DNA from: Pseudobacter ginsenosidimutans | Lineage (GTDB): Bacteria; Bacteroidota; Bacteroidia; Chitinophagales; Chitinophagaceae | Length of the DNA stretch: 64,000 bases | Direction: 5' to 3' | Assembly (NCBI RefSeq): GCF_007970185.1 | Contig: NZ_CP042431.1 | Coordinates: 558,001-622,000 of the forward strand | In this document: in pieces, positions 1 to 7,581 of the stretch | How positions within the stretch are numbered: position 1 is the first letter of the stretch | Layout of the letters: the number at the start of each line of letters is the position of its first letter | Position numbers and translations under genes: made by a program | The notes under the pieces: generated by a model | Seen by the model: the letters and a program-made list of their open reading frames with translations, nothing else | What the model was told of the DNA's origin: nothing | The model's database searches: none

Positions 1-516
1 GATCTGGTTGTACAGGAAGGCCGGACTGAATTTCAGCTCTTCGCCTTTCACGCCGCTGCGACTGGATTCCAGCACAGTGCGTGCGGCATAGGCGCTGCTC
101 CAGGCCACGCAGCTTCCCTGCTCTCCCTGGTTGCCGACTGCAGGCGCAAAGGAGGTGAGGCTTGCATTATCAGGCAACGGATTTTTTGTGTTGTCGTCTG
201 CGAGCGGCTCATAAATATTGGCCCGCTCAAATTGTTTAGGGTCCAGGAAACCACCTGTGGCAAGCCCTCCGGCGATCTGGCTGAGGTCGCCCATATTGCA
301 GCCACCGCCGCCGCGGCCAAAGAGAAAATAACCAATGCCGCCAATGATCAGCAATACAATGAGGCCCTTGCCTTTGAATAAACCGAGTAATAAGGGAAGC
401 AGGTTAAATAAACCTCCGCCTCCTCCGGGGAATCCTCCCCCACCTCTGCCCCCACCACCACTGTCGCTGTTACTTTCCTGAGGATCCTGCGGATCATCAA
501 CCATACGAATAGGCAT
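1..516 (-). CDS. Papain-like (C1 family) cysteine peptidase, C-terminus cut by window edge
   Basis: Reading from the ATG at 516 gives 172 codons open to the window edge. The N-terminus (about residues 1-40) is charged and then very Gly-rich. A hydrophobic segment follows at about residues 43-76 (LLPLLLGLF, then IVLLIIGGIGYFLFG), probably a membrane anchor. After a linker comes VGNQGEQGSCVAWSSAYAAR at about residues 133-152. This matches the papain-family active-site block: the oxyanion-hole Gln lies upstream of the catalytic Cys in GSCxAWS. Family knowledge says C1 peptidases need a downstream His and Asn; these lie outside the window and cannot be checked. The Gly-rich N-terminus ahead of the membrane segment is unusual for secreted papains. 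Target and role are unknown. Confidence 0.75.
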   Translation of the reverse strand, partial: MPIRMVDDPQDPQESNSDSGGGGRGGGGFPGGGGGLFNLLPLLLGLFKGKGLIVLLIIGGIGYFLFGRGGGGCNMGDLSQIAGGLATGGFLDPKQFERANIYEPLADDNTKNPLPDNASLTSFAPAVGNQGEQGSCVAWSSAYAARTVLESSRSGVKGEELKFSPAFLYNQI

Positions 517-787
517 AACGAATGATTTGGTTATGTATTAAAAGTAACAAGAAATCAGGGAAATATATGTAAACAAAAAGAGCTGCACCAAACCCCGGTG
601 CAGCCCTGGTTGAAAACCCAGTAGTAAAGATGATTTTTAAACCTAAAGCACTTCGATATACGTAAAAACAAAAAGGCCGGATTGGCAATAAGCCATCCGG
701 CGCAATATTTTTTTCAGAAAAAAGTAAATTATTTCTTTTGCAGGTTTGCGTCAGCGCTACGCCAACAGGCAATTTTTAACCATGCAA

Positions 788-2002
788 TTACAGCACTTCT
801 ATCTGATTCCTCAGGAGGTCCTCAAACTGATCGCGCTTGCGTATCAGGTGAGCCTCACCGTTAATCACCATCACTTCCGCAGGTTTGTACCGGGAGTTGA
901 AATTAGAACTCATTTCAAAACCGTAGGCGCCGGCATTATAGAATAAAAGAAGATCGCCTTCACGTACTTCATTCAGGGTACGGTCCCAGGCGAATGTATC
1001 GGTCTCGCAGATATTTCCTACCACAGCATACTTTCTCTCAGCACCATTTGGATTGCTGATGTTAACGATATGATGATAGGAATCATAGAACATCGGGCGG
1101 ATCAGGTGATTGAAACCACTGTTCACACTCACGAACGTAGCTGCATTGGTTTCCTTGATCACATTTACCTGTGTAACAAGGTAGCCGCACTCGCTCACCA
1201 GGAACTTGCCCGGCTCGAACCAAACCTGTAAGGGTTTTCCTCCGGGGATAGCATGACTGGCGAATGCCTCCTGTACTTTCTCTGCCAGCAGATCAATATC
1301 GGTTGAAACATCTCCTTCTTTGTATGGCACTTTGAATCCACCGCCCAGATCGATGAACTCCAGATGTCTGAAATGCGGGATGAGACTGAATAGTACTTCG
1401 ATGCCTTTCACGAACACTTCCACATCCTTGATCTCACTGCCGGTATGGATATGCAGATCGCTGATGCGGAGATCGTACTTGTTCACCACATCCGCTATCA
1501 GGTTGATCTGGTCAACAGGAATACCGAATTTGCTTTTATCATGACCGGTGGAAATCTTGAGATTGCCGCCCGCCATGATATTGGGACGAAGGCGAAGACC
1601 TACAGGATAGGTATTGCCGTATTTAGCACCGAATTTTTCCAGGTTGCTGATGCTGTCGATATTGATGATCACTCCCAGGCTTACTGCCTCTTCGATCTCG
1701 GAGAATGCGATGCCATTGGAGGTATAAAGAATGCGGGTATTGGGGAATCCGGCATGAAGGGCCAGCTTCACTTCATTGATGGAACTGCAGTCAACATTCG
1801 CACCTATGCTACAGATATACTTCAGGATATTGATATTGGTAAGCGCCTTGCAGGCATAGAAGAAAACAGTGTTGCTGTTCTTAAAAGCAGTGGTCAGTTT
1901 CTCGTATTGCTCTTTGATCTTTTCTGCATGATAGACGTAGAGCGGCGTTCCGAAATCAGTAGCCAGTTTAGACAGGTAGTCTGGGGATAGATGCTGTGAC
2001 AT
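788..2002 (-). CDS. lysA: Diaminopimelate decarboxylase
   Basis: PLP enzyme that decarboxylates meso-diaminopimelate to L-lysine, the last step of lysine synthesis, in the cytoplasm. The 404-residue protein is typical in length for the family. It has the PLP-lysine block FYACKA (Lys near residue 52), HIHTGSEI, a GGGF phosphate-binding stretch and, in the C-terminal barrel, the block CETDTFAWDR that corresponds to the family's CESGD motif. The frame stays open upstream to 2158, but the extra 52 residues resemble nothing in the family and would translate a hairpin repeat, so the ATG at 2002 is preferred. A -7-like box (2009-2016) lies only six bases before this ATG. It appears to be a single-gene unit; scpB upstream ends in a terminator. 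Confidence 0.93.
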   Translation of the reverse strand: MSQHLSPDYLSKLATDFGTPLYVYHAEKIKEQYEKLTTAFKNSNTVFFYACKALTNINILKYICSIGANVDCSSINEVKLALHAGFPNTRILYTSNGIAFSEIEEAVSLGVIINIDSISNLEKFGAKYGNTYPVGLRLRPNIMAGGNLKISTGHDKSKFGIPVDQINLIADVVNKYDLRISDLHIHTGSEIKDVEVFVKGIEVLFSLIPHFRHLEFIDLGGGFKVPYKEGDVSTDIDLLAEKVQEAFASHAIPGGKPLQVWFEPGKFLVSECGYLVTQVNVIKETNAATFVSVNSGFNHLIRPMFYDSYHHIVNISNPNGAERKYAVVGNICETDTFAWDRTLNEVREGDLLLFYNAGAYGFEMSSNFNSRYKPAEVMVINGEAHLIRKRDQFEDLLRNQIEVL

Positions 2003-2008
2003 AGTCTG

Positions 2009-2016
2009 CGAATATA
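2009..2016 (-). promoter_or_regulatory. Possible -7 box of lysA
   Basis: Minus-strand TATATTCG, one base from the Bacteroidota TAnnTTTG consensus, ends six bases before the lysA ATG. If used, the transcript would have almost no leader. No clear -33 TTTG is seen at the expected spacing, so this is tentative. Confidence 0.3.
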
Positions 2017-2070
2017 CGAACAAAGCGATGTAACGAATGTTAGCGGAAAGGGGAAAATTAGCTGATCGGA

Positions 2071-2141
2071 GAGCAGTCGCTCGCGTCCCCGCGAGTGAGT
2101 GACTTTTGTTTAGCTGCTTCCGGCGAGTGACTGCTGCACCC
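2071..2141. repeat. REP-like palindromic element, copy 1
   Basis: AGTCGCTCGC at 2075-2084 pairs with GCGAGTGAGTGACT at 2091-2104 around a short C-rich loop. A further partial arm, GGCGAGTGACTGCTGC, follows at about 2123-2138. The same palindrome core, with TCGCTCGC against GCGAGCGA, recurs at 31095-31116. It lies between lysA and scpB. Function is unknown; it looks like a dispersed extragenic palindrome. Confidence 0.5.
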
Positions 2142-2148
2142 TCTGTAG

Positions 2149-2182
2149 GCAAAAACAAAAAGCAGCTCCCTGAGGAACTGCT
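2149..2182 (-). terminator. Intrinsic terminator after scpB
   Basis: On the minus strand a hairpin (AGCAG at 2161-2165 with CTGCT at 2178-2182, plus an inner TCC/GGA with one mismatch) is followed by TTTTGTTTTT. It lies 38 bases beyond the scpB stop. Confidence 0.7.
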
Positions 2183-2219
2183 TTGTATGTTTTAGCAGGC
2201 CTGAACTCCTGCTGAAAAA

Positions 2220-3350
2220 TCAATTTGACTTCTTTTCTTCGTCTTCTTCGTCATCAGATTCGTCTTCATCATCGTTATCTTCTTCTTCGTCTTCATCCTT
2301 ATCATCGTCATCATCATCTTCTTCGTCGTCGTCTTCGCCTTCCTCCTCATCATCGTCACTATCCTCATCGTCTTCATCATTGCCTTCCTCTTCTTCATCA
2401 TCTTCTTCGCCTTCCTCATCCTCCTCTCCATCCTCTTCCTCACCTTCTTCTTCGCCTTCAGTATCTTCTCCGTCCTCTTCTTCTGATTCTTCAGCATCAT
2501 TCTCAGCCGATGCTTCAACTTCAATATTTTCTTCGCTTTCTGCTGTTATTTCATCTTCACCTTCAGGGCCGGGATCCTCTTCGGTTTCGGTGATAAACAC
2601 TTCTTCGATCAATACACCATCTTCATCCACTTTGAAAGTTATATTTTCTTCCGTGGTGATGGTAGTATTTATTTCTTCTGCATTTTCTCCTTCCTGCGCA
2701 ACAGTTCCTTCCTCTTCAACCGGATTAAGCGGTTCGCCATTTTCCATGGCCGCAGCGGCGCTTTCTTCCAGGGCTGCTACTACAGAGGCACTCACCATGC
2801 TATCGTCGAAAACTTCTTTGAGCTTTGGCAGGTCTTCCGCGGTATTGATACCGAAGTAGTCCATGAAGTTCTTGCTGGTCGCATATACGAGGGGGTGACC
2901 AGGCAGTGCTTCATTGCGGCCGGTGATCATCACCAGTTCTTTTTCGAGCAGCTTCTGAATAGCGTAATCACTGCTCACACCGCGGATGGCTTCGATCTCG
3001 GCCTTGGTCACGGGTTGTTTATAAGCGATGATCGACAAGGTTTCCAAAGCTGCGGAAGACAGGCGCTTCAGGAATTTGTCGCCATTCAATTGGGCCACAG
3101 TCTTATGATAATCTTTCTTGGTCAGGAACTGCCATCCGCCGCCGCTCTCGCGCACTTCAAACGGGTAGAATTCGGATCTGTATTTTTCAACGATCCCTTC
3201 CAGGGAGGATTCTACCTGGTCCAGCACGATCTTATCTTCCATGAACCCGAATGCATTATTGATCAATTCGGTGATCTCCAGAGACGTCAGTGGTTTTTCA
3301 CTGGCGAAGATCAGTGATTCGATGTGCGGTATGAGGTTTCCGATTTCCAT
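2220..3350 (-). CDS. scpB: Segregation and condensation protein B with long acidic tail
   Basis: ScpB is a kleisin-associated winged-helix dimer that works with Smc and ScpA in chromosome condensation. Residues 1 to about 175 match the family: IESLIFASEKPLTSLEI near the start, then LSSAALETLSIIAYKQPVTKAEIEAIRGV, the highly conserved winged-helix stretch, and a C-terminal YATSKNFMDYFGI. After about residue 205 the protein becomes almost entirely Glu, Asp, Gly and Ser to residue 376, with poly-acidic runs. Standard ScpB proteins are around 180-220 residues, so the tail nearly doubles the length. The repetitive coding sequence (2222-2540) gives long but spurious open frames on both strands. No scpA is adjacent. 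atpG lies just upstream on the same strand, 35 bases away. Confidence 0.92.
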   Translation of the reverse strand: MEIGNLIPHIESLIFASEKPLTSLEITELINNAFGFMEDKIVLDQVESSLEGIVEKYRSEFYPFEVRESGGGWQFLTKKDYHKTVAQLNGDKFLKRLSSAALETLSIIAYKQPVTKAEIEAIRGVSSDYAIQKLLEKELVMITGRNEALPGHPLVYATSKNFMDYFGINTAEDLPKLKEVFDDSMVSASVVAALEESAAAAMENGEPLNPVEEEGTVAQEGENAEEINTTITTEENITFKVDEDGVLIEEVFITETEEDPGPEGEDEITAESEENIEVEASAENDAEESEEEDGEDTEGEEEGEEEDGEEDEEGEEDDEEEEGNDEDDEDSDDDEEEGEDDDEEDDDDDDKDEDEEEDNDDEDESDDEEDEEKKSN

Positions 3351-3385
3351 GCAATCAATTGGCGGATTTAGATAACCGTTAAGAA

Positions 3386-4267
3386 TTATCCCTGCAGAGC
3401 TGCTGCACCACTTACGATCTCTGTGAGCTCGGTAGTGATTGCGGCCTGACGCGCACGGTTGTAGCTGATCTTGAGTGAACGCAACATTTCGTTGGCATTC
3501 TCAGTGGCTTTATCCATGGCGGTCATACGGGCTCCATGCTCGGAAGCGTGTGCATCCAGAACGGCCTTGAACAGTTGTGTGTTCAGGATCTTGGGCATCA
3601 GTTCTGCGATCAGTTCTTCCTTGGCAGGTTCGAAGATGAAGTCGCTTTTCTTGGCGCCTTCTTTTTTCTCCACTTTAGGGATGGGGAGGAAGCGTTCTAC
3701 CACAAAGCGCTGGGTAGCGGCATTCTTGAATTCACTGTACACGATCTCCACTGCATCGAATTCTTTGGATTCGAAAGCTTTTACTGCAGCCTGCGCGCAT
3801 TGTTGCACGCTTTCGAAGCTGAGGTGGAGGAAAATATCTTTGAAAGTATCGGTAGCGTTGAATTTGTTCTTGGCAAAATGCTCATAGCCTTTTTTACCGA
3901 TGCTCCAGATCTGCACATTGCCTTTGGCAAATTGTGCGGAGTATTTTTCTTTGATGGTATTCTTGGCTGCTTTGATCACGTTCGCATTGTAAGCGCCACA
4001 AAGTCCGCGGTCGCTGGTGATCACGATCAGCAAAACTTTTTCAACAGGTCTTTCCACTGCCAGGTTTCCACCGAGATCCCCTTCAGAGCTGCTCACGATA
4101 TTGCTCAGCACTTCCTGGAGTTTGCGGCTGTATGGACGCATCTGCACGATCGCATCCTGCGCTTTTCTCAGCTTGGCGGCGCTCACCATTTTCATCGCTT
4201 TGGTGATCTGCTGCGTGTTTTGAACCGATTTGATCCTGTTACGAACTTCTTTTAATTGACCTGCCAT
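3386..4267 (-). CDS. atpG: F1Fo ATP synthase gamma subunit
   Basis: Central rotor stalk of F-type ATP synthase, coupling proton flow through Fo to catalysis in the alpha/beta ring. The 293-residue product is of usual length. It shows the N-terminal coiled coil (LKEVRNRIKSVQNTQQITKAMKMVSAAKL), the conserved ITSDRGLCGAYN block at about residues 83-94 and the C-terminal helix signature SYNRARQAAITTELTEIVSG. The N- and C-terminal helices form the rotating shaft. No other atp genes are nearby; atpA would be expected upstream in many bacteria, but a divergent surE lies there instead. A good -7 box, TACCTTTG, sits at 4361-4368 on the minus strand. Confidence 0.96.
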   Translation of the reverse strand: MAGQLKEVRNRIKSVQNTQQITKAMKMVSAAKLRKAQDAIVQMRPYSRKLQEVLSNIVSSSEGDLGGNLAVERPVEKVLLIVITSDRGLCGAYNANVIKAAKNTIKEKYSAQFAKGNVQIWSIGKKGYEHFAKNKFNATDTFKDIFLHLSFESVQQCAQAAVKAFESKEFDAVEIVYSEFKNAATQRFVVERFLPIPKVEKKEGAKKSDFIFEPAKEELIAELMPKILNTQLFKAVLDAHASEHGARMTAMDKATENANEMLRSLKISYNRARQAAITTELTEIVSGAAALQG

Positions 4268-4360
4268 GTTTTGCGTTTAAATATCTAAGGCTCAGAGCGT
4301 AAGTTAAGATCTTCATTTTACCGCGCAAAGCCCCGGACGTGAAACCTTAAAAATCGGCTG

Positions 4361-4368
4361 CAAAGGTA
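4361..4368 (-). promoter_or_regulatory. -7 promoter box of atpG
   Basis: TACCTTTG on the minus strand is an exact match to the Bacteroidota TAnnTTTG -7 element. It implies a start near 4354 and a leader of roughly 87 bases. No convincing -33 element was found. Confidence 0.5.
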
Positions 4369-4495
4369 GGTCAAAGCGATGATTTTTCCATCTGGTGGGG
4401 GAAAATTGTGGTATACCTGTGGATAGCAGGCAACTGGCAGGTTAACCGGGTACGTCCGGCTTGCAGCTCCCTGATATTTCTGGCCTTTTTTGCTT

Positions 4496-4503
4496 TATTT
4501 TTG
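4496..4503 (+). promoter_or_regulatory. Possible -7 box of surE
   Basis: TATTTTTG matches TAnnTTTG exactly, but the stretch is T-rich. It ends six bases before the preferred surE ATG at 4510, which would give a nearly leaderless mRNA. Confidence 0.35.
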
Positions 4504-4509
4504 TTTCGC

Positions 4510-5298
4510 ATGAGTAAGAAGCAAGAACAGGAACAACCGGTGATCCTGATAACAAACGACGATGGAATTACTGCCCCTGGCATCCGCAACCTCGTGGAAG
4601 CCGTGAAAGATCTCGGAAAAATCGTGGTAGTGGCCCCTGATAAGCCCCAGAGCGGAATGGGTCATGCCATCACCATCGGACACCCACTTCGCCTCCACCC
4701 CGTTCAGGTATTCGATGGAGTGGAAGCCTGGCAATGTTCCGGAACACCGGTGGACTGCGTGAAACTGGCCGTAGACAAGATATTGCATCGCAAACCAGAC
4801 CTCTGCCTCAGCGGCGTCAATCACGGAGCCAATCACTCCATCAATGTGATCTACTCCGGAACCATGTCGGCCGCCGTGGAAGCCGCCATCGAAAGTATCC
4901 CATCCGTAGGATTCTCATTGCTGGACTATAGCGTGGAAGCGGATTTCACCGCCGCCCGCCAATATGCGCGCCTCATTGTGGAACAATTACTGGCCACTCC
5001 GCTGGACAGGCATATGATCCTCAATGTGAACATTCCCGCACTCCCGCCGGAACTCATCAAAGGACTCATGGTTTGCAGGCAGGCATATGCGAAATATGAA
5101 GAGGATTTCCTGGAACGCAACGACCCGCATGGAAGAAAATATTACTGGCTGACCGGAGAATTCAAGAACATGGACGAAGGGACCGATACCGATGTGTGGG
5201 CACTCGAAAATAACTATGTAAGTGTAGTTCCGGTACAATTTGACCTGACGAATTACGTTCTTAAGGACAAATTGGAAAAAATGTGGAAACAATCCTGA
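4510..5298 (+). CDS. surE: 5'/3'-nucleotidase SurE
   Basis: Metal-dependent nucleoside monophosphate phosphatase of the SurE family, linked to stationary-phase survival. The 262-residue protein has the metal-binding LITNDDGI at about residues 13-20, APDKPQSGMGHAIT, and VNHGANHSINVIYSGTMSAAVEAAI, the family signature. The frame is open upstream to 4408, but the 34 extra residues are a hydrophobic stretch foreign to the family, so ATG 4510 is chosen. Its stop overlaps the start of the next gene in TGATG (5296-5300), which suggests translational coupling with the small membrane protein and then lpxB. Confidence 0.95.
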   Translation: MSKKQEQEQPVILITNDDGITAPGIRNLVEAVKDLGKIVVVAPDKPQSGMGHAITIGHPLRLHPVQVFDGVEAWQCSGTPVDCVKLAVDKILHRKPDLCLSGVNHGANHSINVIYSGTMSAAVEAAIESIPSVGFSLLDYSVEADFTAARQYARLIVEQLLATPLDRHMILNVNIPALPPELIKGLMVCRQAYAKYEEDFLERNDPHGRKYYWLTGEFKNMDEGTDTDVWALENNYVSVVPVQFDLTNYVLKDKLEKMWKQS

Positions 5299-5591
5299 TG
5301 TTTAAAAAAGATAACCTTCGCCTCGGGCTGGCGCTCGGCTTCATCGCCCCGCTCCTCAGCCTTGTAGTGTACTACCTGATCAAATTCCGACTGTTCTCCG
5401 TGGCCGATTTCCTGGGATACATCGCTGCCAACAAGAAAGTGATCACCGGAATAGTAGTGCCCTGCCTCATTCTCAACATTGCATTGTTCACCCTGTACAT
5501 CAACACCCGTCGCGACAAAACCGCCAAAGGTATTTTTGCCGTTACACTGGTGTATGCCATCGTTGCCCTGCTGCTGAAGTTTTTGTTGTAA
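5298..5591 (+). CDS. Small membrane protein of unknown function
   Basis: A 97-residue protein with three hydrophobic segments: about residues 9-27 (LGLALGFIAPLLSLVVYYLI), a second near 47-66 (VITGIVVPCLILNIALFTLYI) and a third at the C-terminus (IFAVTLVYAIVALLLKFLL). Basic residues (FKKDNLR) precede the first, and TRRDKTAKG lies between the second and third. ATG 5298 overlaps the surE stop; a GTG at 5283 in the same frame is possible but would overlap surE further. It sits between surE and lpxB in what looks like one operon. The lpxB neighbour hints at an envelope role, but nothing in the sequence shows a function. Confidence 0.8.
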   Translation: MFKKDNLRLGLALGFIAPLLSLVVYYLIKFRLFSVADFLGYIAANKKVITGIVVPCLILNIALFTLYINTRRDKTAKGIFAVTLVYAIVALLLKFLL

Positions 5592-5630
5592 AGAATCCCG
5601 CATCTTTGCAACCTAAATCAATCCGTTCGC

Positions 5631-6746
5631 ATGCGATATTATTTCATTGCCGGTGAAGCATCCGGCGACCTGCATGGCAGCAATCTCATCAAGGAACTCA
5701 AAAAGCTCGATCACTCAGCAACCATCCGCTGCTGGGGTGGCGATCTTATGCAGCAGGCCGGCGGCGAACTGGTGAAACATTATCGCGATCTCGCTTTCAT
5801 GGGCTTCATAGAAGTAGTGAAGAACCTCGGCACCATCATGGCCAACCTCCGCTTCTGCAAGGAAGACATCCTTCAATTCAAACCCGATACACTTGTTCTG
5901 ATCGATTACCCCGGCTTCAACCTCCGCATCGCCGAATGGGCAAAAAAACAGGGCATCAAAGTAGTGTACTACATCTCCCCGCAGGTTTGGGCCTGGAAAG
6001 AGAACAGGGTTAAAAAGATGAAGACCACCATCGATGAAATGCTCGTGATCCTCCCCTTCGAAAAAGATTATTATAAGAATAAATGGAACTGGAATGTTGA
6101 CTATGTTGGTCACCCACTCATCGAAGTAGTGGAAAGCTATCAGCAAGGCAACACGCCTCCAGCCATTCCCAATGCCACCAAGCCCATCATCGCTGTACTA
6201 CCCGGCAGCCGAAAACAGGAGATCCTCAAAAAACTGCCCATCATGCTGGAAGTAGCACGCAGCTTTCCCGATCACCTCTTCGTTGTAGCCAAAGCACCCG
6301 GACAGGAAGATAGTTTCTATGAACCACTCCTTGCGCCCTATCCCAATGTGAGCGCAGTACGCGGACAAACCTATGCGCTGCTCATGCAGTCAGTTGCGGC
6401 TATGGTCACCAGCGGCACTGCCACCCTGGAAACAGCGCTCTTCGGCGTTCCCGAAGTAGTTTGCTACAAAGGCAGCAATATCTCCTACCAGATCGCGAAA
6501 AGACTGATCAAGGTAAAATACATCTCCCTCGTAAATCTTATCATGGATAAACTGGTGGTGAAAGAATTGATCCAGCAGGACCTCACCCCCGAAAACCTGG
6601 TGAAAGAATTGAACGAACTATTGCACAATCCCCAACGCAAACAACAACTGGAAGCCGATTACGCCGCCCTCAGAAAATTACTGGGCGAAGGTGGTCATGC
6701 CTCTTCCAAAGCCGCGAAGAAGATCATCCACTTCCTGCATCAATGA
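5631..6746 (+). CDS. lpxB: Lipid-A-disaccharide synthase
   Basis: GT19 glycosyltransferase that joins UDP-2,3-diacylglucosamine and lipid X into the lipid A disaccharide at the inner membrane. The 371-residue protein has the family opening FIAGEASGDLHGSNLI, the block YISPQVWAWKENRVKKMK at about residues 114-131, LPGSRKQEI near residue 191, and TSGTATLETAL with the C-terminal catalytic-domain features. ATG 5631 lies 39 bases after the small membrane gene. A near-consensus -7 box, CATCTTTG, lies at 5601-5608, so a secondary promoter is possible. The 3' end overlaps the convergent small gene by seven bases. Confidence 0.96.
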   Translation: MRYYFIAGEASGDLHGSNLIKELKKLDHSATIRCWGGDLMQQAGGELVKHYRDLAFMGFIEVVKNLGTIMANLRFCKEDILQFKPDTLVLIDYPGFNLRIAEWAKKQGIKVVYYISPQVWAWKENRVKKMKTTIDEMLVILPFEKDYYKNKWNWNVDYVGHPLIEVVESYQQGNTPPAIPNATKPIIAVLPGSRKQEILKKLPIMLEVARSFPDHLFVVAKAPGQEDSFYEPLLAPYPNVSAVRGQTYALLMQSVAAMVTSGTATLETALFGVPEVVCYKGSNISYQIAKRLIKVKYISLVNLIMDKLVVKELIQQDLTPENLVKELNELLHNPQRKQQLEADYAALRKLLGEGGHASSKAAKKIIHFLHQ

Positions 6747-6913
6747 CGCTTCAGTATCACGAGCTTCACAATAATGATGATGATTGCGATCAGGAACATG
6801 ATCAGCGAAAGACGGTTGATCCCGTGCATGTACTTCATCCACTGAGTGCGTGGTGCATTGGGGTCTTTCTTTTTGATATATAAATACTCGGCAAGTTGTC
6901 TCCAGAATCCCAT
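6740..6913 (-). CDS. Small DUF6728-like membrane protein
   Basis: A 57-residue protein from ATG 6913. The opening MGFWRQLAEYLYIKKKDPNA is followed by TQWMKYMHGINRLSLIMFLIAIIIIIVKLVIL, one C-terminal membrane helix with a basic end. The architecture fits the short Bacteroidota family I know as DUF6728; the name is from memory. The open frame extends to 6994 but the extra residues lack family character. An exact -7 box, TACCTTTG, lies at 6936-6943. The gene converges on lpxB and overlaps it by seven bases. Function unknown. Confidence 0.7.
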   Translation of the reverse strand: MGFWRQLAEYLYIKKKDPNAPRTQWMKYMHGINRLSLIMFLIAIIIIIVKLVILKRH

Positions 6914-6935
6914 GGGCTGTGCTTTTCTTCTGCTG

Positions 6936-6943
6936 CAAAGGTA
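6936..6943 (-). promoter_or_regulatory. -7 promoter box of the DUF6728-like gene
   Basis: Minus-strand TACCTTTG, an exact TAnnTTTG, 22 bases before the ATG at 6913. Confidence 0.5.
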
Positions 6944-6979
6944 TGCTATTTGTGGGATGCCGTGAGGAAGAGCCGTGAG

Positions 6980-7113
6980 GGGGTATCGAAACACGGCTGA
7001 TGAAACAAACCGGCGCGGGAGGATTTCTTTGAGCTATTTGTTGGTTGGATTGGACTGTAGTAATGCCATGGATCTACTTCGCTTATGTTTCAAAGGCCGT
7101 GTTTCGATACCCC
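6980..7113 (+). ncRNA. Unnamed stem-loop element, copy A
   Basis: An 18-bp perfect inverted repeat (GGGGTATCGAAACACGGC at 6980-6997 with its complement at 7096-7113) closes a 98-base interior. Just inside, TGAAAC (7001-7006) can pair with GTTTCA (7087-7092). The interior shares blocks with copy B on the opposite strand (7428-7569): AACCnGCGC, GAGGAT, GAGCT, GTTGGTTGG, GACTGT and a 21-base block with one mismatch. The terminal stems of the two copies have unrelated sequences but both pair, which is the pattern of a conserved folded RNA or a folded DNA element. I cannot assign it to a known RNA family. Whether it is transcribed is not shown. Confidence 0.5.
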
Positions 7114-7427
7114 GCTCCCGGCAGGAGAACCTGCATGTGCAGCGTTGTTTAATGAATGTCTGAAGAATTGCGGTACTCCTTAATTCAATGATCCGCAGCA
7201 GTACCTGCCTGAACATCCAGCGTAGGAAAATCATTGTAACGATGCACTAATTAATTTGAACGAATATCAGCTAGGAAAATCTGAATGCAACATAAAGGTG
7301 TAAAAAGAAAATGTACTGAAAGGGAGTGTAAGCGGCAGATGCAGGCCAATCAGTGAAATAGTGAGAAAGGGGGCGCATACTTCTATCAGTATGCTGCATC
7401 ATTCTCCCGCCATAGCATCGTGCTCAG
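7114..7427. other. Gene-free spacer between the two stem-loop copies
   Basis: About 314 bases with no convincing reading frame on either strand. It contains the short shared blocks next to each copy and a small inverted repeat (GCAGG/CCTGC at about 7121-7134). Otherwise I see nothing. Confidence 0.6.
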
Positions 7428-7569
7428 GCAAAGGATTGTGCATAAGGGGCCTTTGAAACGTAAGCGAAAAAGCCCGGCCCTGTTCCACAGTCCCATCAAA
7501 CCAACCAACAGCTCATCCTCTGCACAACTGCGCTGGTTCGTTTCATAGCCACCGTTGCACATCCTTTGC
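7428..7569 (-). ncRNA. Unnamed stem-loop element, copy B
   Basis: Opposite-strand counterpart of copy A. GCAAAGGAT at 7428-7436 pairs with ATCCTTTGC at 7561-7569, and GTGCA at 7438-7442 with TGCAC at 7556-7560. An inner TGAAAC/GTTTCA pair lies at 7454-7459 and 7540-7545. Measured between the GGC/GCC pair closing the core, the interior is 103 bases against 104 in copy A. Positions 7448-7468 are the reverse complement of 7078-7098 with one mismatch. Past the stem both copies keep a GGCrGGAGAA block (7120-7129 in A, 7402-7411 in B). Copy B begins 12 bases after the truncated haemoglobin gene on the same strand, so it could lie in that mRNA's 3' region. Confidence 0.5.
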
Positions 7570-7581
7570 CGAAAACAAAGA

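Noticed and set aside
2003-2158. N-terminal extension of lysA to 2158
   Set aside because: It would translate the REP-like palindrome and adds nothing matching the family; ATG 2002 gives the right length.
2192-2859. Long open frames on both strands opposite or overlapping the ScpB tail (Arg/Lys/Met-, His/Leu/Arg- and Ser-rich)
   Set aside because: They are produced by the GAA/GAT-rich repeat coding the acidic tail and have no family likeness.
4408-4509. N-terminal extension of surE
   Set aside because: 34 hydrophobic residues not found in SurE; ATG 4510 starts three codons before family similarity rises.
6975-7234. Small frames (60-66 codons) on both strands across stem-loop copy A
   Set aside because: No start context, no conserved pattern, and they lie inside the structured element.
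6975-7570. The stem-loop pair as a simple transposon with long terminal inverted repeats
   Set aside because: No transposase or target-site duplication is visible, and each copy closes on itself with its own different stem, which terminal repeats need not do. Kept as an alternative in the finding.
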